From Nitrospirota bacterium (GTDB lineage: Bacteria; Nitrospirota; JACRHJ01), in assembly GCA_027328825.1 (NCBI GenBank), contig DAHWTK010000011.1, positions 1 through 26,009 of the forward strand: 26,009 bases of DNA, read 5' to 3'. Positions within the stretch are counted from its first letter, which is position 1; every line of letters begins with the position of its first letter. A program made the translations under genes and the position numbers. The notes under the pieces are model-generated. The model made no database searches. It was not told the DNA's origin and worked only from the letters and a program-made list of their open reading frames with translations. This document shows, piece by piece, positions 6,925-15,098 of this stretch.

Positions 6925-8826
6925 ATGACCGTTTTTTCTACATGGGGTACCGACGGCCCGTCGGGGGCGGGCGCGCCCATCTCTTTCCCTCAGGACCTGC
7001 CTATCCGGGCGCTGATGGGCTGGAGCGGGCTGATTGTCTCCGACGAATCCGTCGATATTGTGGATATGACGCGCGAATACGCCATGCGCGCAAAGGCGGA
7101 ATCCTGCGGCCAGTGTTTTCCCTGCCGCATGGGCACGGAGGAGATGGCGGATATAATGGAGCGGATCTGCGACGGGCGCGGCGTCATGGAGGACATCGAC
7201 AGATTGGAGGCGGTGGCGGGCTATGTTCACGAGTCCTCGCGCTGCGACATAGGCCTTACGTCCCCGCATCCTGTGCTCGATGCTATTTTCAGCTTCCGAG
7301 ACAGGTTTATAGAGGCTATACGCGAGGCGAAGCCCGTGCCGCGCGGGGAATATGTATGGCAGGTGACGGCGCCTTGCATCAGCGCATGCCCCACCCGTGT
7401 CAATATCCCGGGCTACGTGGAAAAAATAAGGATGCGGCACTGGGACGAGGCCATAAAGATTGTTCGCAATACCTGCTGCATGCCGGGCACAATAGGCCGG
7501 GTATGCGTAAAGGACTGCGAACTGAAGTGCAGACGCGGGGCAATCGACGAACCGATTGCCATAAGGCATTTGAAGAGAGTAGCCGCCGACGTTGAGCTTG
7601 CCTCCGGAAAAGCGTCGCTCCCCGAAAGGCCGTCAAGGGATGAAAAGGTGGCCATTGTCGGCGCGGGCCCCGCGGGGCTTTCCTGCGCATATTATCTCGG
7701 CCTCCAGGGATACCGTTCCACTATCTTCGAGGCCCTGCCGGAGCCTGGCGGAATGGCCGCCGTGGGCATACCGGATTATCGCCTCCCGCGCGATATTATC
7801 AGGGGGGAGGCCGCGAGGGTCGAGGCCGTTGGCGCGGAGATACGTTACAGCGTGAAGGTTGGCGAGGACATAACAATCCCGCAGATGCTCGAGCAGGGTT
7901 ACAAAGCCGTTTTCATAGCGGCCGGCGCGCCAAACTCATCCGCGATGGGATGCGAGGGAGAGGACGCCGGCTACAGGGGATATATGCCGGGGGTGGACTT
8001 CCTGCGCCGGATAGCTTTCGGCGAGAAGCCGCTTTCAGGAAGGAAGATACTCGTCATAGGCGGCGGCAACGTTGCCATGGACTGTGTCCGTTCCGCACGC
8101 AGGCTCGGTTTTACGGACGTGAACCTGCTCTACAGGCGCACGGAAAAGGAAATGCCGGCCGACCCGTTTGAAATAGCCGACTCCAAGGACGAGGGAGTGC
8201 AATTCCTCACGCTTGTCGCGCCCGTCAGGATACACGCGAGCGGCGGTCGGGTAACGGCTCTCGAATGCGTCAGGATGATACTGGGCAAGCCGGACGCATC
8301 GGGCAGAAGAAAGCCCATCCCGGAAGAGAACTCCAATTTTATAATAGATTGCGACGCTATTGTGCCCGCCATAGGTCAGTCCTGCGAGGTGGACAGGTTC
8401 GTTCCGGAGGACGTCGGCGTCAACAAAAACCGCACGCTTGCGGTAGATCCCATGACCATGCGTTCCAGCGTGCCTTATATCTTCGGCGGAGGCGACTGTG
8501 TGACCGGCCCAAGCACCCTTGTAGCGGCGCTTGCCGCGGGAAGGCGCGCTGCGCGCTCCATAATGGATTATCTTGAAACAGGCAAGAGCGCTCCGCGTGG
8601 AGAGGACTGGCTCGACCAGGCTGTTTTGTCACTGAGCAGGCCGGGCCATTCGGACGATGCGCCATTCGCTGTCCTGACGCACCGGCATCACCCGCCCATG
8701 ACAGACCCTGAGACGCGCATCCACAGTTTTGCGGAGGTGGAAGGCTGCCTTTCGCCGGCGGAGGCGAGGCGGGAGGCCGGCAGATGCCTTCGCTGTTACC
8801 GCATAGCCATTGCGGCTCTTAGATAG
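6925..8826 (+). CDS. NuoF iron-sulfur domain fused to a GltD-type FAD/NAD(P)H oxidoreductase
   Basis: A 633-residue electron-transfer subunit, probably passing electrons between formate dehydrogenase and NAD(P)H. Residues about 1-130 match only the C-terminal part of NuoF/HydB, including GWSGLIVSDE and the [4Fe-4S] ligands ESCGQCFPCR plus a later cysteine (SSRC). The FMN/NADH-binding half of NuoF is missing. From about 150 onward it is GltD/NfnB-like: an N-terminal cysteine-rich FeS region (CISACP, CCMPGTIGRVC, CELKC), an FAD site (GAGPAGLSCAYYLGLQG), a pyridine-nucleotide site (VIGGGNVAMD), and the closing GGDCVTGPSTLVAALAAGR. The chain ends in a CLRC pair. ATG at 6925 has AAGGAG 9 bases upstream; a TTG at 6916 would abut that site. 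It is followed 11 bp later by the NuoG-like gene. Whether it uses NADH or NADPH, and whether it bifurcates, cannot be told by eye. Confidence 0.88.
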   Translation: MTVFSTWGTDGPSGAGAPISFPQDLPIRALMGWSGLIVSDESVDIVDMTREYAMRAKAESCGQCFPCRMGTEEMADIMERICDGRGVMEDIDRLEAVAGYVHESSRCDIGLTSPHPVLDAIFSFRDRFIEAIREAKPVPRGEYVWQVTAPCISACPTRVNIPGYVEKIRMRHWDEAIKIVRNTCCMPGTIGRVCVKDCELKCRRGAIDEPIAIRHLKRVAADVELASGKASLPERPSRDEKVAIVGAGPAGLSCAYYLGLQGYRSTIFEALPEPGGMAAVGIPDYRLPRDIIRGEAARVEAVGAEIRYSVKVGEDITIPQMLEQGYKAVFIAAGAPNSSAMGCEGEDAGYRGYMPGVDFLRRIAFGEKPLSGRKILVIGGGNVAMDCVRSARRLGFTDVNLLYRRTEKEMPADPFEIADSKDEGVQFLTLVAPVRIHASGGRVTALECVRMILGKPDASGRRKPIPEENSNFIIDCDAIVPAIGQSCEVDRFVPEDVGVNKNRTLAVDPMTMRSSVPYIFGGGDCVTGPSTLVAALAAGRRAARSIMDYLETGKSAPRGEDWLDQAVLSLSRPGHSDDAPFAVLTHRHHPPMTDPETRIHSFAEVEGCLSPAEARREAGRCLRCYRIAIAALR

Positions 8827-8837
8827 ACGGAGGACAG

Positions 8838-11111
8838 ATGCACTCTACAATGCTACTTGATGGCCGGTGGGTTTCGTTCTCGCCCGGCCAGACGATACTC
8901 GAAACCGCCCAGGCCGCGGGTATTTACATCCCCACACTCTGTTATTACAACGAAGGCGGCCACTGCGACGTCTGCCGCATATGCGTCGTCGAAGTGGAAG
9001 GCTCGGAGAGACTTCTGCCGTCATGCAGCACACAGGCCCGTGAAGGCATGGAGGTCTGGACAAATACGGAGCGCGTGGCAATATCCCGCCGCCGCACCAT
9101 AGACATGCTCCTTGCGTCCGGAAGACATGCCTGCCTCGCATGCGACGCAAATGGAGACTGCGGGCTTCAGGACCTCGCATACAACCAGGAAGCGGCGCCC
9201 TCGGAATCGTTGCCTTCCAAGGACAGGTTCCCGGAGGCGTATGACGACCCCTTCATCATCCGCGATTACAGCAAGTGCATACTCTGCGGCAGGTGCGTAG
9301 CCGCCTGCGCGGACGTGCAGGTGAACGACGCAATCAGAAACCCGTTTGGCCGCCGCGAAGAGCATCGGGATTCCGGAGGCTGGTTCCCGCTGCCCGACCC
9401 GGCGAAATGTGTCGAGTGCGGCCAGTGCGTGGAGACCTGCCCCGTCGGCGCGCTGAGAGAAAAGGCCGCGCGCGGCGCCGCCCGTATCTGGGAAACCGAC
9501 AGAATCCGCACCACATGTTCTCAATGCGGTGTCGGATGCCAGCAGACGGTGCATGCAAAGGACGGGAAAATAGCAAAAATAACTGCCGTCAGGAACGCAT
9601 CCCCGGACATGGGCAGGCTCTGCGTGAAGGGCCGGTTCCTGTATGATTTCATATACGGCAAAGACCGCCTCGTATTGCCGCAGATACGCAAAGGCGGGAA
9701 GCTCCGCAAGGCATCCTGGGGAGATGCGCTCGACCTCGCGGCGTCGCGCCTTAAGAAGATTATCCGCCACAGCCCGGATGCCGTTGCGGGCCTGTGCTCC
9801 ACGCGTGCTACAAACGAAGACGTCTATAACATGCAGAAGCTTTTCAGGGCTGCAATAGGCACGAATAATATAGACCGCATCGGCGGCGGCAACTCGCTTG
9901 CCGCATCGCTGGGATTGGGCGCGGCGACAAATTCCTTCGGCGAGATTGCCTCGGCAAGGGCGATTTTCTGCATCGGCGCGGATATGGCCTGGGAAAACCC
10001 CGTCGCGGCAACATTCGTGAAAAACGCCGTGCGGAGCGGGGCCGAGCTTATCGTCGCAGGCTATGAGCGCGGCCCGTTGAGCGGACATGCCGCCGTCGGA
10101 GCCGTGATCCGCAAAGGCTCCGAGGCCGCCTTCATAAACGGTCTTGCGTCGGTGTTAATTTCGGAAGGGCTTTACGACAGGGATTTTGTGAGTGAGCGCT
10201 GCGAAGGGTTCGAGGAGTTCAGGGCGTTCATATCGGCTTATACTCCGGAGCGCTCGGCTGAGGTCTCAGGCGTGGATACGGAAACAATCCGTGATATTGC
10301 CCGCCGCATAGCCCGGACCAGGCCCGTCGTAATATATTATGTCCCGGCCAGAGTCTCCGGCCAGGGCGCCGCCGCGTCCCTCGCAAACCTCCAGATGCTG
10401 CTCGGCGGTTTCGGAGAAGGCGGAGGCGTAAACATAATTCACAGACGCGCAAACGCCCAGGGCGCATGCGACATGGGCGCCATGCCGGACATGCTGCCGG
10501 GGTATCAGAGCGTGCAGGATGTTGGAATACTTGAAAAATTCAACAGGGCCTGGGAGGTATCCGGGCTGTCGCCGAAGCCGGGGACGGCTTTTTCGGGTGT
10601 TACTGACGCGCTGGCAGGCGGCAGTATAAAGGCGTTTTACTGTTTCGGCGAAGACCCGGCGGGAGATTCGCCCGCATTTAAGGAGGCCCTCGCTTCCGCC
10701 GAACTTGTCATATGCCAGGACACTCAAGCCACCGAAACAAGCCGTATGGCGCACATTATACTGCCTTCAGCCGCGTGGTGCGAGGCCGACGGCACCTTCA
10801 CCAACAGCGAGCGCCGGGTAAGCCGGGTGCGTAAGGCAAAGGAGCCCGCGGGCCAGGCCAGGCCGGGGTGGTGGATATTCCGCGAGATAGCCGGGCGGAT
10901 GGGGCAGAATTGGGCATCGGAAAGCGCCCGTGATATATGGGATAACGAAATATCGGAACTCGCGCCGCTTTTTGCAGGCATAACTTACCGCCGCATCGAA
11001 GGGGACGGTATTCAATGGCCGTGCCCGGACGGGGGACATCCCGGGACGAAGGCGCTACACAAGGAAGGCCGTTTTACGCGCGGGAAGGGGCTTTTCATAC
11101 CGTGCGAATAG
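8838..11111 (+). CDS. NuoG/FdhA-like iron-sulfur subunit lacking the catalytic cysteine and C-terminal cofactor domain
   Basis: A 757-residue paralogue of the FdhA at 4080. It keeps all iron-sulfur motifs: the [2Fe-2S] domain (TLCYYNEGGHCDVCRIC), HACLACDANGDC, two [4Fe-4S] sites (CILCGRCVAAC, CVECGQCVETCPVGA) and the molybdopterin-domain cluster (CSQCGVGC, RLCVKGRF). Where FdhA has NCARVCHAPSVAG, this protein reads RIGGGNSLAAS near residue 346, about six residues shorter and without the metal-ligand cysteine and catalytic histidine. It also ends about 125 residues before FdhA's end, so the molydopterin dinucleotide-binding domain is absent. The segment NAQGACDMGAMPD remains. It therefore looks like an electron-wiring subunit analogous to NuoG of complex I, derived from FdhA. 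Start ATG 8838 follows a GGAGGA site; the stop overlaps the next gene by 10 bases. Confidence 0.88.
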   Translation: MHSTMLLDGRWVSFSPGQTILETAQAAGIYIPTLCYYNEGGHCDVCRICVVEVEGSERLLPSCSTQAREGMEVWTNTERVAISRRRTIDMLLASGRHACLACDANGDCGLQDLAYNQEAAPSESLPSKDRFPEAYDDPFIIRDYSKCILCGRCVAACADVQVNDAIRNPFGRREEHRDSGGWFPLPDPAKCVECGQCVETCPVGALREKAARGAARIWETDRIRTTCSQCGVGCQQTVHAKDGKIAKITAVRNASPDMGRLCVKGRFLYDFIYGKDRLVLPQIRKGGKLRKASWGDALDLAASRLKKIIRHSPDAVAGLCSTRATNEDVYNMQKLFRAAIGTNNIDRIGGGNSLAASLGLGAATNSFGEIASARAIFCIGADMAWENPVAATFVKNAVRSGAELIVAGYERGPLSGHAAVGAVIRKGSEAAFINGLASVLISEGLYDRDFVSERCEGFEEFRAFISAYTPERSAEVSGVDTETIRDIARRIARTRPVVIYYVPARVSGQGAAASLANLQMLLGGFGEGGGVNIIHRRANAQGACDMGAMPDMLPGYQSVQDVGILEKFNRAWEVSGLSPKPGTAFSGVTDALAGGSIKAFYCFGEDPAGDSPAFKEALASAELVICQDTQATETSRMAHIILPSAAWCEADGTFTNSERRVSRVRKAKEPAGQARPGWWIFREIAGRMGQNWASESARDIWDNEISELAPLFAGITYRRIEGDGIQWPCPDGGHPGTKALHKEGRFTRGKGLFIPCE

Positions 11112-11665
11112 GAAGATTCAGCTTTGCGGAGTTCTGTGAGATTGTCCGGGAATTCCACGGCAGCCCGGCTCCGGGCGTCCTGATAGGCGGATATATGGTC
11201 GAGATGGCCCGCAAGCAACTCCCCGAAGGCGTCCTTTTCGAGGCCATTTGCGAGACGGGCGTATGCCTGCCGGACGCGGTGCAGCTACTCACTCCCTGCA
11301 CGCTCGGCAATGGTCGGATACACGTAATACACGTTGGCCGATACGCCCTTACGCTTTATGACAAAACTACCGGAAAGGGAGCGAGGGTGTTTGTGGACGC
11401 CGTTAAACTTGCGGCCTGGCCGGAGATAAACGGCTGGTTTCTGAAGCTTAAACCAAAGGCGGAACAGGACTCAGGCCGCCTTCTTGCGGAAATCGAGGAC
11501 GCCGGGACGGGCCTGCTGGGTGTTCAGCGTGCCGTGGTGGACATAAGCCGCATAGCGAAGACGAAAATCGGGCCGGTAAGTCTCTGCCCGAAATGCGGCG
11601 AGGCGTATCCTTTGTCCGACGGCGGGCTTTGCGGCGGATGCCTTGGAAGGCTTCCGTACGTGTAG
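11102..11665 (+). CDS. FmdE-like protein with C-terminal zinc ribbon
   Basis: A 187-residue member of the FmdE family (named after a subunit encoded with formylmethanofuran dehydrogenase), often found beside molybdopterin enzymes; its biochemical role is unsettled. Family features seen: the N-terminal FHG...PG segment (FHGSPAPGVLIGG), the central GVCLPDAVQLLTPCTLGNG with two cysteines, and a C-terminal zinc-ribbon CPKCGEAYPLSDGGLCGGC. The first motif usually reads HGHxCPG; the cysteine is absent here. Start: GTG 11102 overlaps the preceding gene by 10 bases and follows GGAAGGGG at 11083-11090. An in-frame ATG at 11015 inside the upstream gene would add 29 residues of no family resemblance. 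It ends 13 bases before fdhD, consistent with a role in formate dehydrogenase maturation or metal/cofactor handling (inference). Confidence 0.8.
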   Translation: MRIGRFSFAEFCEIVREFHGSPAPGVLIGGYMVEMARKQLPEGVLFEAICETGVCLPDAVQLLTPCTLGNGRIHVIHVGRYALTLYDKTTGKGARVFVDAVKLAAWPEINGWFLKLKPKAEQDSGRLLAEIEDAGTGLLGVQRAVVDISRIAKTKIGPVSLCPKCGEAYPLSDGGLCGGCLGRLPYV

Positions 11666-11678
11666 AGGGGGAACGGTT

Positions 11679-12488
11679 TTGGATCAGTATGTCGAGCTGC
11701 CCGTAGTTCATTTAAAAAATGGCGCCAAGACCTCCGAAGGCGTCCCGCTCATAGTCGAAGAACCTCTTGAGATAAGGATAAACGGCCTGCCGTACGCCGT
11801 CGTGATGAGGACGCCGGGACACGAGATGGAACTTGCCGCCGGGTTTTGCCTGACGGAGGGCATTATCGATTCGTTTCCGGATATTTTGAGCATGGGGTTT
11901 TGCCCGAACGAGACGGACGAGCTTAAAAACGTCGTGCAGGTGATAGTTAAAAATGCCCCGCAGGAAGACGAACGACGCCCCGGCCCGCGGGCCCTGTCTT
12001 CCAGAAGCAGTTGCGGGTTGTGCGGCGTCCGTATGCTTGAAGACCTTGAACGCAGGCTTTCCCCGATTGAGGGTGGCCCGGAGATAAAGGCGGAAGACCT
12101 CGTAAAAATACAGTACGACATGCTGGAGAGGCAGGATTTATTCAGGACGACCCGCGGCGGCGCCCACGCCGTGGCGCTGGCGGACGCCGGGGGCGGGGTT
12201 ATAGTTGTCCGGGAAGACCTTGGCCGGCATAACGCAATGGACAAGGTCATAGGCCATGCGATGATGAACGGCATAGACTGCCGCCGGTGCGTTGCGCTCA
12301 TAAGCGGGCGGATAAGTTTCGAGATGGTGCAGAAGGCGGTAAGGGCGAAAATCGCAGTAGTTGCGGCAATATCCGCCGCAACGTCCCTTGCCGTAGACAT
12401 GGCCGGGCGCATGGGCTGTACACTGGTGGGCCGTCTTCGGGACAGGGATATGGTCGTTTACACCCATTCGTCCAGGATACTGGCATAA
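11679..12488 (+). CDS. fdhD: Formate dehydrogenase accessory sulfurtransferase FdhD
   Basis: FdhD transfers sulfur from the cysteine desulfurase IscS to the molybdenum cofactor, making the sulfido ligand that formate dehydrogenases need. The 269-residue product carries the family hallmarks: EEPLEIRINGLPYAVVMRTPG, ELAAGFCLTEGI, the redox CxxC in SSCGLCGVRM, TRGGAHAVALAD, REDLGRHNAMDKVIG and SGRISFEMVQKA. The best start is TTG 11679 (AGAGGGGG 8 bases upstream). An in-frame TTG at 11643 overlaps the end of the FmdE-like gene and lacks a site. It lies inside the formate dehydrogenase operon, which fits its role for the FdhA encoded at 4080. Confidence 0.95.
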   Translation: MDQYVELPVVHLKNGAKTSEGVPLIVEEPLEIRINGLPYAVVMRTPGHEMELAAGFCLTEGIIDSFPDILSMGFCPNETDELKNVVQVIVKNAPQEDERRPGPRALSSRSSCGLCGVRMLEDLERRLSPIEGGPEIKAEDLVKIQYDMLERQDLFRTTRGGAHAVALADAGGGVIVVREDLGRHNAMDKVIGHAMMNGIDCRRCVALISGRISFEMVQKAVRAKIAVVAAISAATSLAVDMAGRMGCTLVGRLRDRDMVVYTHSSRILA

Positions 12489-12533
12489 GCCGGATGCCTG
12501 GGCCGGCAACAAGGCATAGCAAGGGGTTTGGCA

Positions 12534-13601
12534 ATGTGTAAGAGCAACGATAAAAAGAACAGGCCAGCGCACAAAGTAGTGCCTCTTGAAGAGGCGGTGG
12601 GCATGTGCCTTGAGCACGACATAACGGAGATAAGGCAGGACGAATTCAAGGGCAGGGCCTTCAGAAGAGGGCACAGGGTCTGCCAGATGGATATAGAGCG
12701 CCTCCGGGACATGGGCAAGAACAACCTCTTCGTCCTCTCGCTTGCCGACGACGAAATGCACGAGGACGATGCGGCTTCCGCGCTCGCATCGGCATTGGCG
12801 GGCGAAGGAATCGCCATGCAGGGCGAGCCGCGGGAAGGGAAAATCAATTTAATTGCCACCCGGGACGGGCTTTTGAAGGTCGAGCGCGAGGCGCTTTTTG
12901 CCATGAACATGCTTGGCGAAGTCGTATGCTCGACCCTGCACGACAACACGCTCGTAAGAAAAGGCCGGGTCGTCGCCGGGACGAGGGCGATACCCCTTGT
13001 CGTGAAGAAGAACGTGATTAACGAGGCCGTCAGGATTGCGAAATCCGCCGGTGGAATTATAGAGGTAAGGGGCGTGAGAAAGCCACTGGCCGGGATAGTC
13101 ATTACCGGCAGCGAAGTATATTACGGGCGTAAAAAGGACGCATTTTCAGCCGTCATGGAGGCCAAAATCGAGGCCTTCGGCGGCAGGATAATAGGAAAAT
13201 ATTACGCCCCGGACGATGAATCATTCATAAAAGACAGGCTCTTGGAGCTTATAAACGCCGGGGCAGATCTGCTTATAGTTACCGGAGGCATGTCCGTAGA
13301 CCCGGACGACGTTACGAGGTTCGCCCTGAGACAGGTCGGCGTGACTGACATTGTCTACGGCTCTCCGGTAATACCCGGCTCAATGGTGCTGGCAGGCTAT
13401 ATCGACGGCGAGAAAACAATACCAGTGATAGGAGTTCCCGCCTGCGGGATGTATCACAAGACGACCGTTTTCGACCTTATCCTTCCCCGCATACTGGCCG
13501 GAGAGCGCATAGGAAGAAGAGAGCTTGCCGAAATGGGGCATGGCGGACTTTGTCTTAACTGCCCGGAATGCGAATATCCGAAGTGCCCGTTCGGGAAATG
13601 A
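12534..13601 (+). CDS. MoeA-like molybdopterin-binding protein with C-terminal cysteine cluster
   Basis: A 355-residue protein with a MoCF/MoeA-type molybdopterin-binding domain in the C-terminal half (about 185-320): VITGSEVYYGRKKDAF, then LLIVTGGMSVDPDDVT, the characteristic TGG(M)S-x-DPDDVT element, and VIGVPACGMYHKTT. The N-terminal half (PLEEAVGMCLEHDI) resembles MoeA substrate-adaptor regions but is divergent. The tail CLNCPECEYPKCPFGK has four cysteines and may bind a metal or iron-sulfur cluster; it is not part of standard MoeA. ATG 12534 has AAGGGG 7 bases upstream; an in-frame TTG at 12528 is too close. Such proteins are found beside fdhD and molybdate uptake genes, so metal insertion or cofactor delivery to FdhA is the likely job. 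Not assigned as moeA because the fold is only partly matched. Confidence 0.8.
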   Translation: MCKSNDKKNRPAHKVVPLEEAVGMCLEHDITEIRQDEFKGRAFRRGHRVCQMDIERLRDMGKNNLFVLSLADDEMHEDDAASALASALAGEGIAMQGEPREGKINLIATRDGLLKVEREALFAMNMLGEVVCSTLHDNTLVRKGRVVAGTRAIPLVVKKNVINEAVRIAKSAGGIIEVRGVRKPLAGIVITGSEVYYGRKKDAFSAVMEAKIEAFGGRIIGKYYAPDDESFIKDRLLELINAGADLLIVTGGMSVDPDDVTRFALRQVGVTDIVYGSPVIPGSMVLAGYIDGEKTIPVIGVPACGMYHKTTVFDLILPRILAGERIGRRELAEMGHGGLCLNCPECEYPKCPFGK

Positions 13602-13614
13602 GGCTTGTGGCCCG

Positions 13615-14283
13615 ATGTTCAATGTCATTGAACTGTCTCCGCTGCTTATTACCTTAAAGGTCGCCGGGCTGGCCACCTGCGCGGCGCTTGTCGCCGGGAC
13701 GGCCCTTGCTTATGCGTTGTCCCATAAAAGTTTTCCGGGCCGGGACTGGCTCGACGCATTCCTCACACTGCCCCTCGTCCTGCCGCCGACGGTACTGGGA
13801 TACTACATCATCGTGGTCATGGGAAGAAACGGCTTCATAGGCAGGTGGCTTGAACAATATTTCGGTATTTCTCTTATGTTCACATGGCAGGGAGCGGTCA
13901 TAGCGGCCTCAATCGTATCTCTGCCGATGGTCATAAAGTCTGCGCGCGCCGCGTTCGAGGGAGTGTCGTCGGATTTCGAGAACGCCGCGAGGACGCTCGG
14001 GCAATCGGAAACTTCGGTTTTTTTCAGGGTTACGCTACCGCTTGCATGGCGCGGAATTCTTGCCGGGGCGATGCTCGCGTTCGCACGGGCGATGGGCGAG
14101 TTCGGAGCCACGCTTATGGTCGCGGGCGACCTGCCGGGCAGGACGCAGACGCTCTCGCTCGCAATATATGACGCTGTCGAGGCGGGAAACGATACGCTTT
14201 CCATGCAGCTCGTAATCTTCACCTCTATTGTATGTATTATAATGCTCGTGTTCTCCGGGAGGCTTCTGAGGACGGAATACTGA
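13615..14283 (+). CDS. modB: Molybdate/tungstate ABC transporter permease
   Basis: Inner-membrane channel component of the molybdate importer. The 222-residue product has about five hydrophobic segments and the ABC-importer EAA loop, ENAARTLGQSETSVFFRVTLP followed by GILAGAMLAFARAMGEFGAT, as in ModB (about 225 residues). ATG 13615 begins the conserved N-terminus (ELSPLLITLKVAGLAT); an in-frame extension to 13525 lies within the preceding gene. The ribosome site is weak (GAGG about 11 bases upstream), possibly because it is translationally coupled to the MoeA-like gene 13 bases before. The order modB-modA-modC follows. Specificity for molybdate or tungstate cannot be told from the sequence. 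Confidence 0.9.
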   Translation: MFNVIELSPLLITLKVAGLATCAALVAGTALAYALSHKSFPGRDWLDAFLTLPLVLPPTVLGYYIIVVMGRNGFIGRWLEQYFGISLMFTWQGAVIAASIVSLPMVIKSARAAFEGVSSDFENAARTLGQSETSVFFRVTLPLAWRGILAGAMLAFARAMGEFGATLMVAGDLPGRTQTLSLAIYDAVEAGNDTLSMQLVIFTSIVCIIMLVFSGRLLRTEY

Positions 14284-14333
14284 CACTATCGGCAGTTAAT
14301 GGTAGTCTTTTTATTTTCATGGAGAAAACCGTG

Positions 14334-15098
14334 ATGAAGATGATGAAGAGTGTTTTGATGTTGCTGGTTGTTATTATGGCGGTTTCTGTCTGGTTTTCGG
14401 AGGCGGCAATGGCCAGTGAAAAAATAATAGTCTCTGCGGCGGCCAGCCTTACGGACGCGTTCAAACAGGTGGGAAAGGGCTTTGAAAAATCTAACCCCGG
14501 CGTCAGGGTAACTTTTAACTTTGCCGCGTCCGGGCCGCTTCTTCAGCAGATTGTCATGGGCGCGCCTGTCGATGTGTTCGCGAGCGCGGACGTAAAAACC
14601 ATGCAGAGGGCGCGGCTTAAGGGGGTTATCGACTATCCGACCGTCGTGAATTTCGCGGGCAACAAACTTGTCCTCGTCGCTCCCAAAGGAACGGCCATAA
14701 GGGGCCTGAAAGACCTCCTGGGCGGTTCGGTAAAGCGCATAGCTGTGGGAAAACCCGAGACCGTGCCTGCGGGTCTGTATACGAAAGAGGCGCTAAAGAA
14801 ATACGGGATGTGGAGCGTCCTGAAGCCGAAGTTTATATATGCCGATTCTGTCAGACAGGTGCTTGAATATGTCTCGCGCGGTGAGGTTGACGCCGGGTTT
14901 GTCTATGCGACAGACGCGGCTATCGTGAGAAGCAAGGTCAGCGTAGTAAGCGATGTGGAGGGGCACAAGCCCGTAGTCTATCCCATAGGCGTCGTGTCTT
15001 CGACAAAAAACCGCGCGGCGGCGCTTGGCTTCATCAAATATCTCCTTTCCGACAAGGGGCGGGCTATACTTGCGAGGTACGGTTTCAGCAGGCCATGA
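14334..15098 (+). CDS. modA: Molybdate/tungstate-binding periplasmic protein
   Basis: Solute-binding protein that captures molybdate or tungstate in the periplasm and hands it to ModB. The start MKMMKSVLMLLVVIMAVSVW followed by FSEAAMA is a signal peptide (cleavage probably after AMA). The mature region begins SEKIIVSAAASLTDAFKQVG, the family's anion-binding ASLTDA motif, and contains FNFAASGPLLQQI and the second binding segment GKPETVPAGLYTKEAL. Length 254 is normal for ModA. ATG 14334 is preferred (GGAG at 14321-14324); GTG 14331 and ATG 14319 are in-frame alternatives, and the earlier in-frame start at 14232 lies inside modB. The stop overlaps the modC start (ATGA), indicating coupling. 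Confidence 0.93.
   Translation: MKMMKSVLMLLVVIMAVSVWFSEAAMASEKIIVSAAASLTDAFKQVGKGFEKSNPGVRVTFNFAASGPLLQQIVMGAPVDVFASADVKTMQRARLKGVIDYPTVVNFAGNKLVLVAPKGTAIRGLKDLLGGSVKRIAVGKPETVPAGLYTKEALKKYGMWSVLKPKFIYADSVRQVLEYVSRGEVDAGFVYATDAAIVRSKVSVVSDVEGHKPVVYPIGVVSSTKNRAAALGFIKYLLSDKGRAILARYGFSRP

Noticed and set aside
9021..10088. 355-residue minus-strand open frame
   Set aside because: Antisense to the NuoG-like gene; the real gene has intact iron-sulfur motifs through this stretch.
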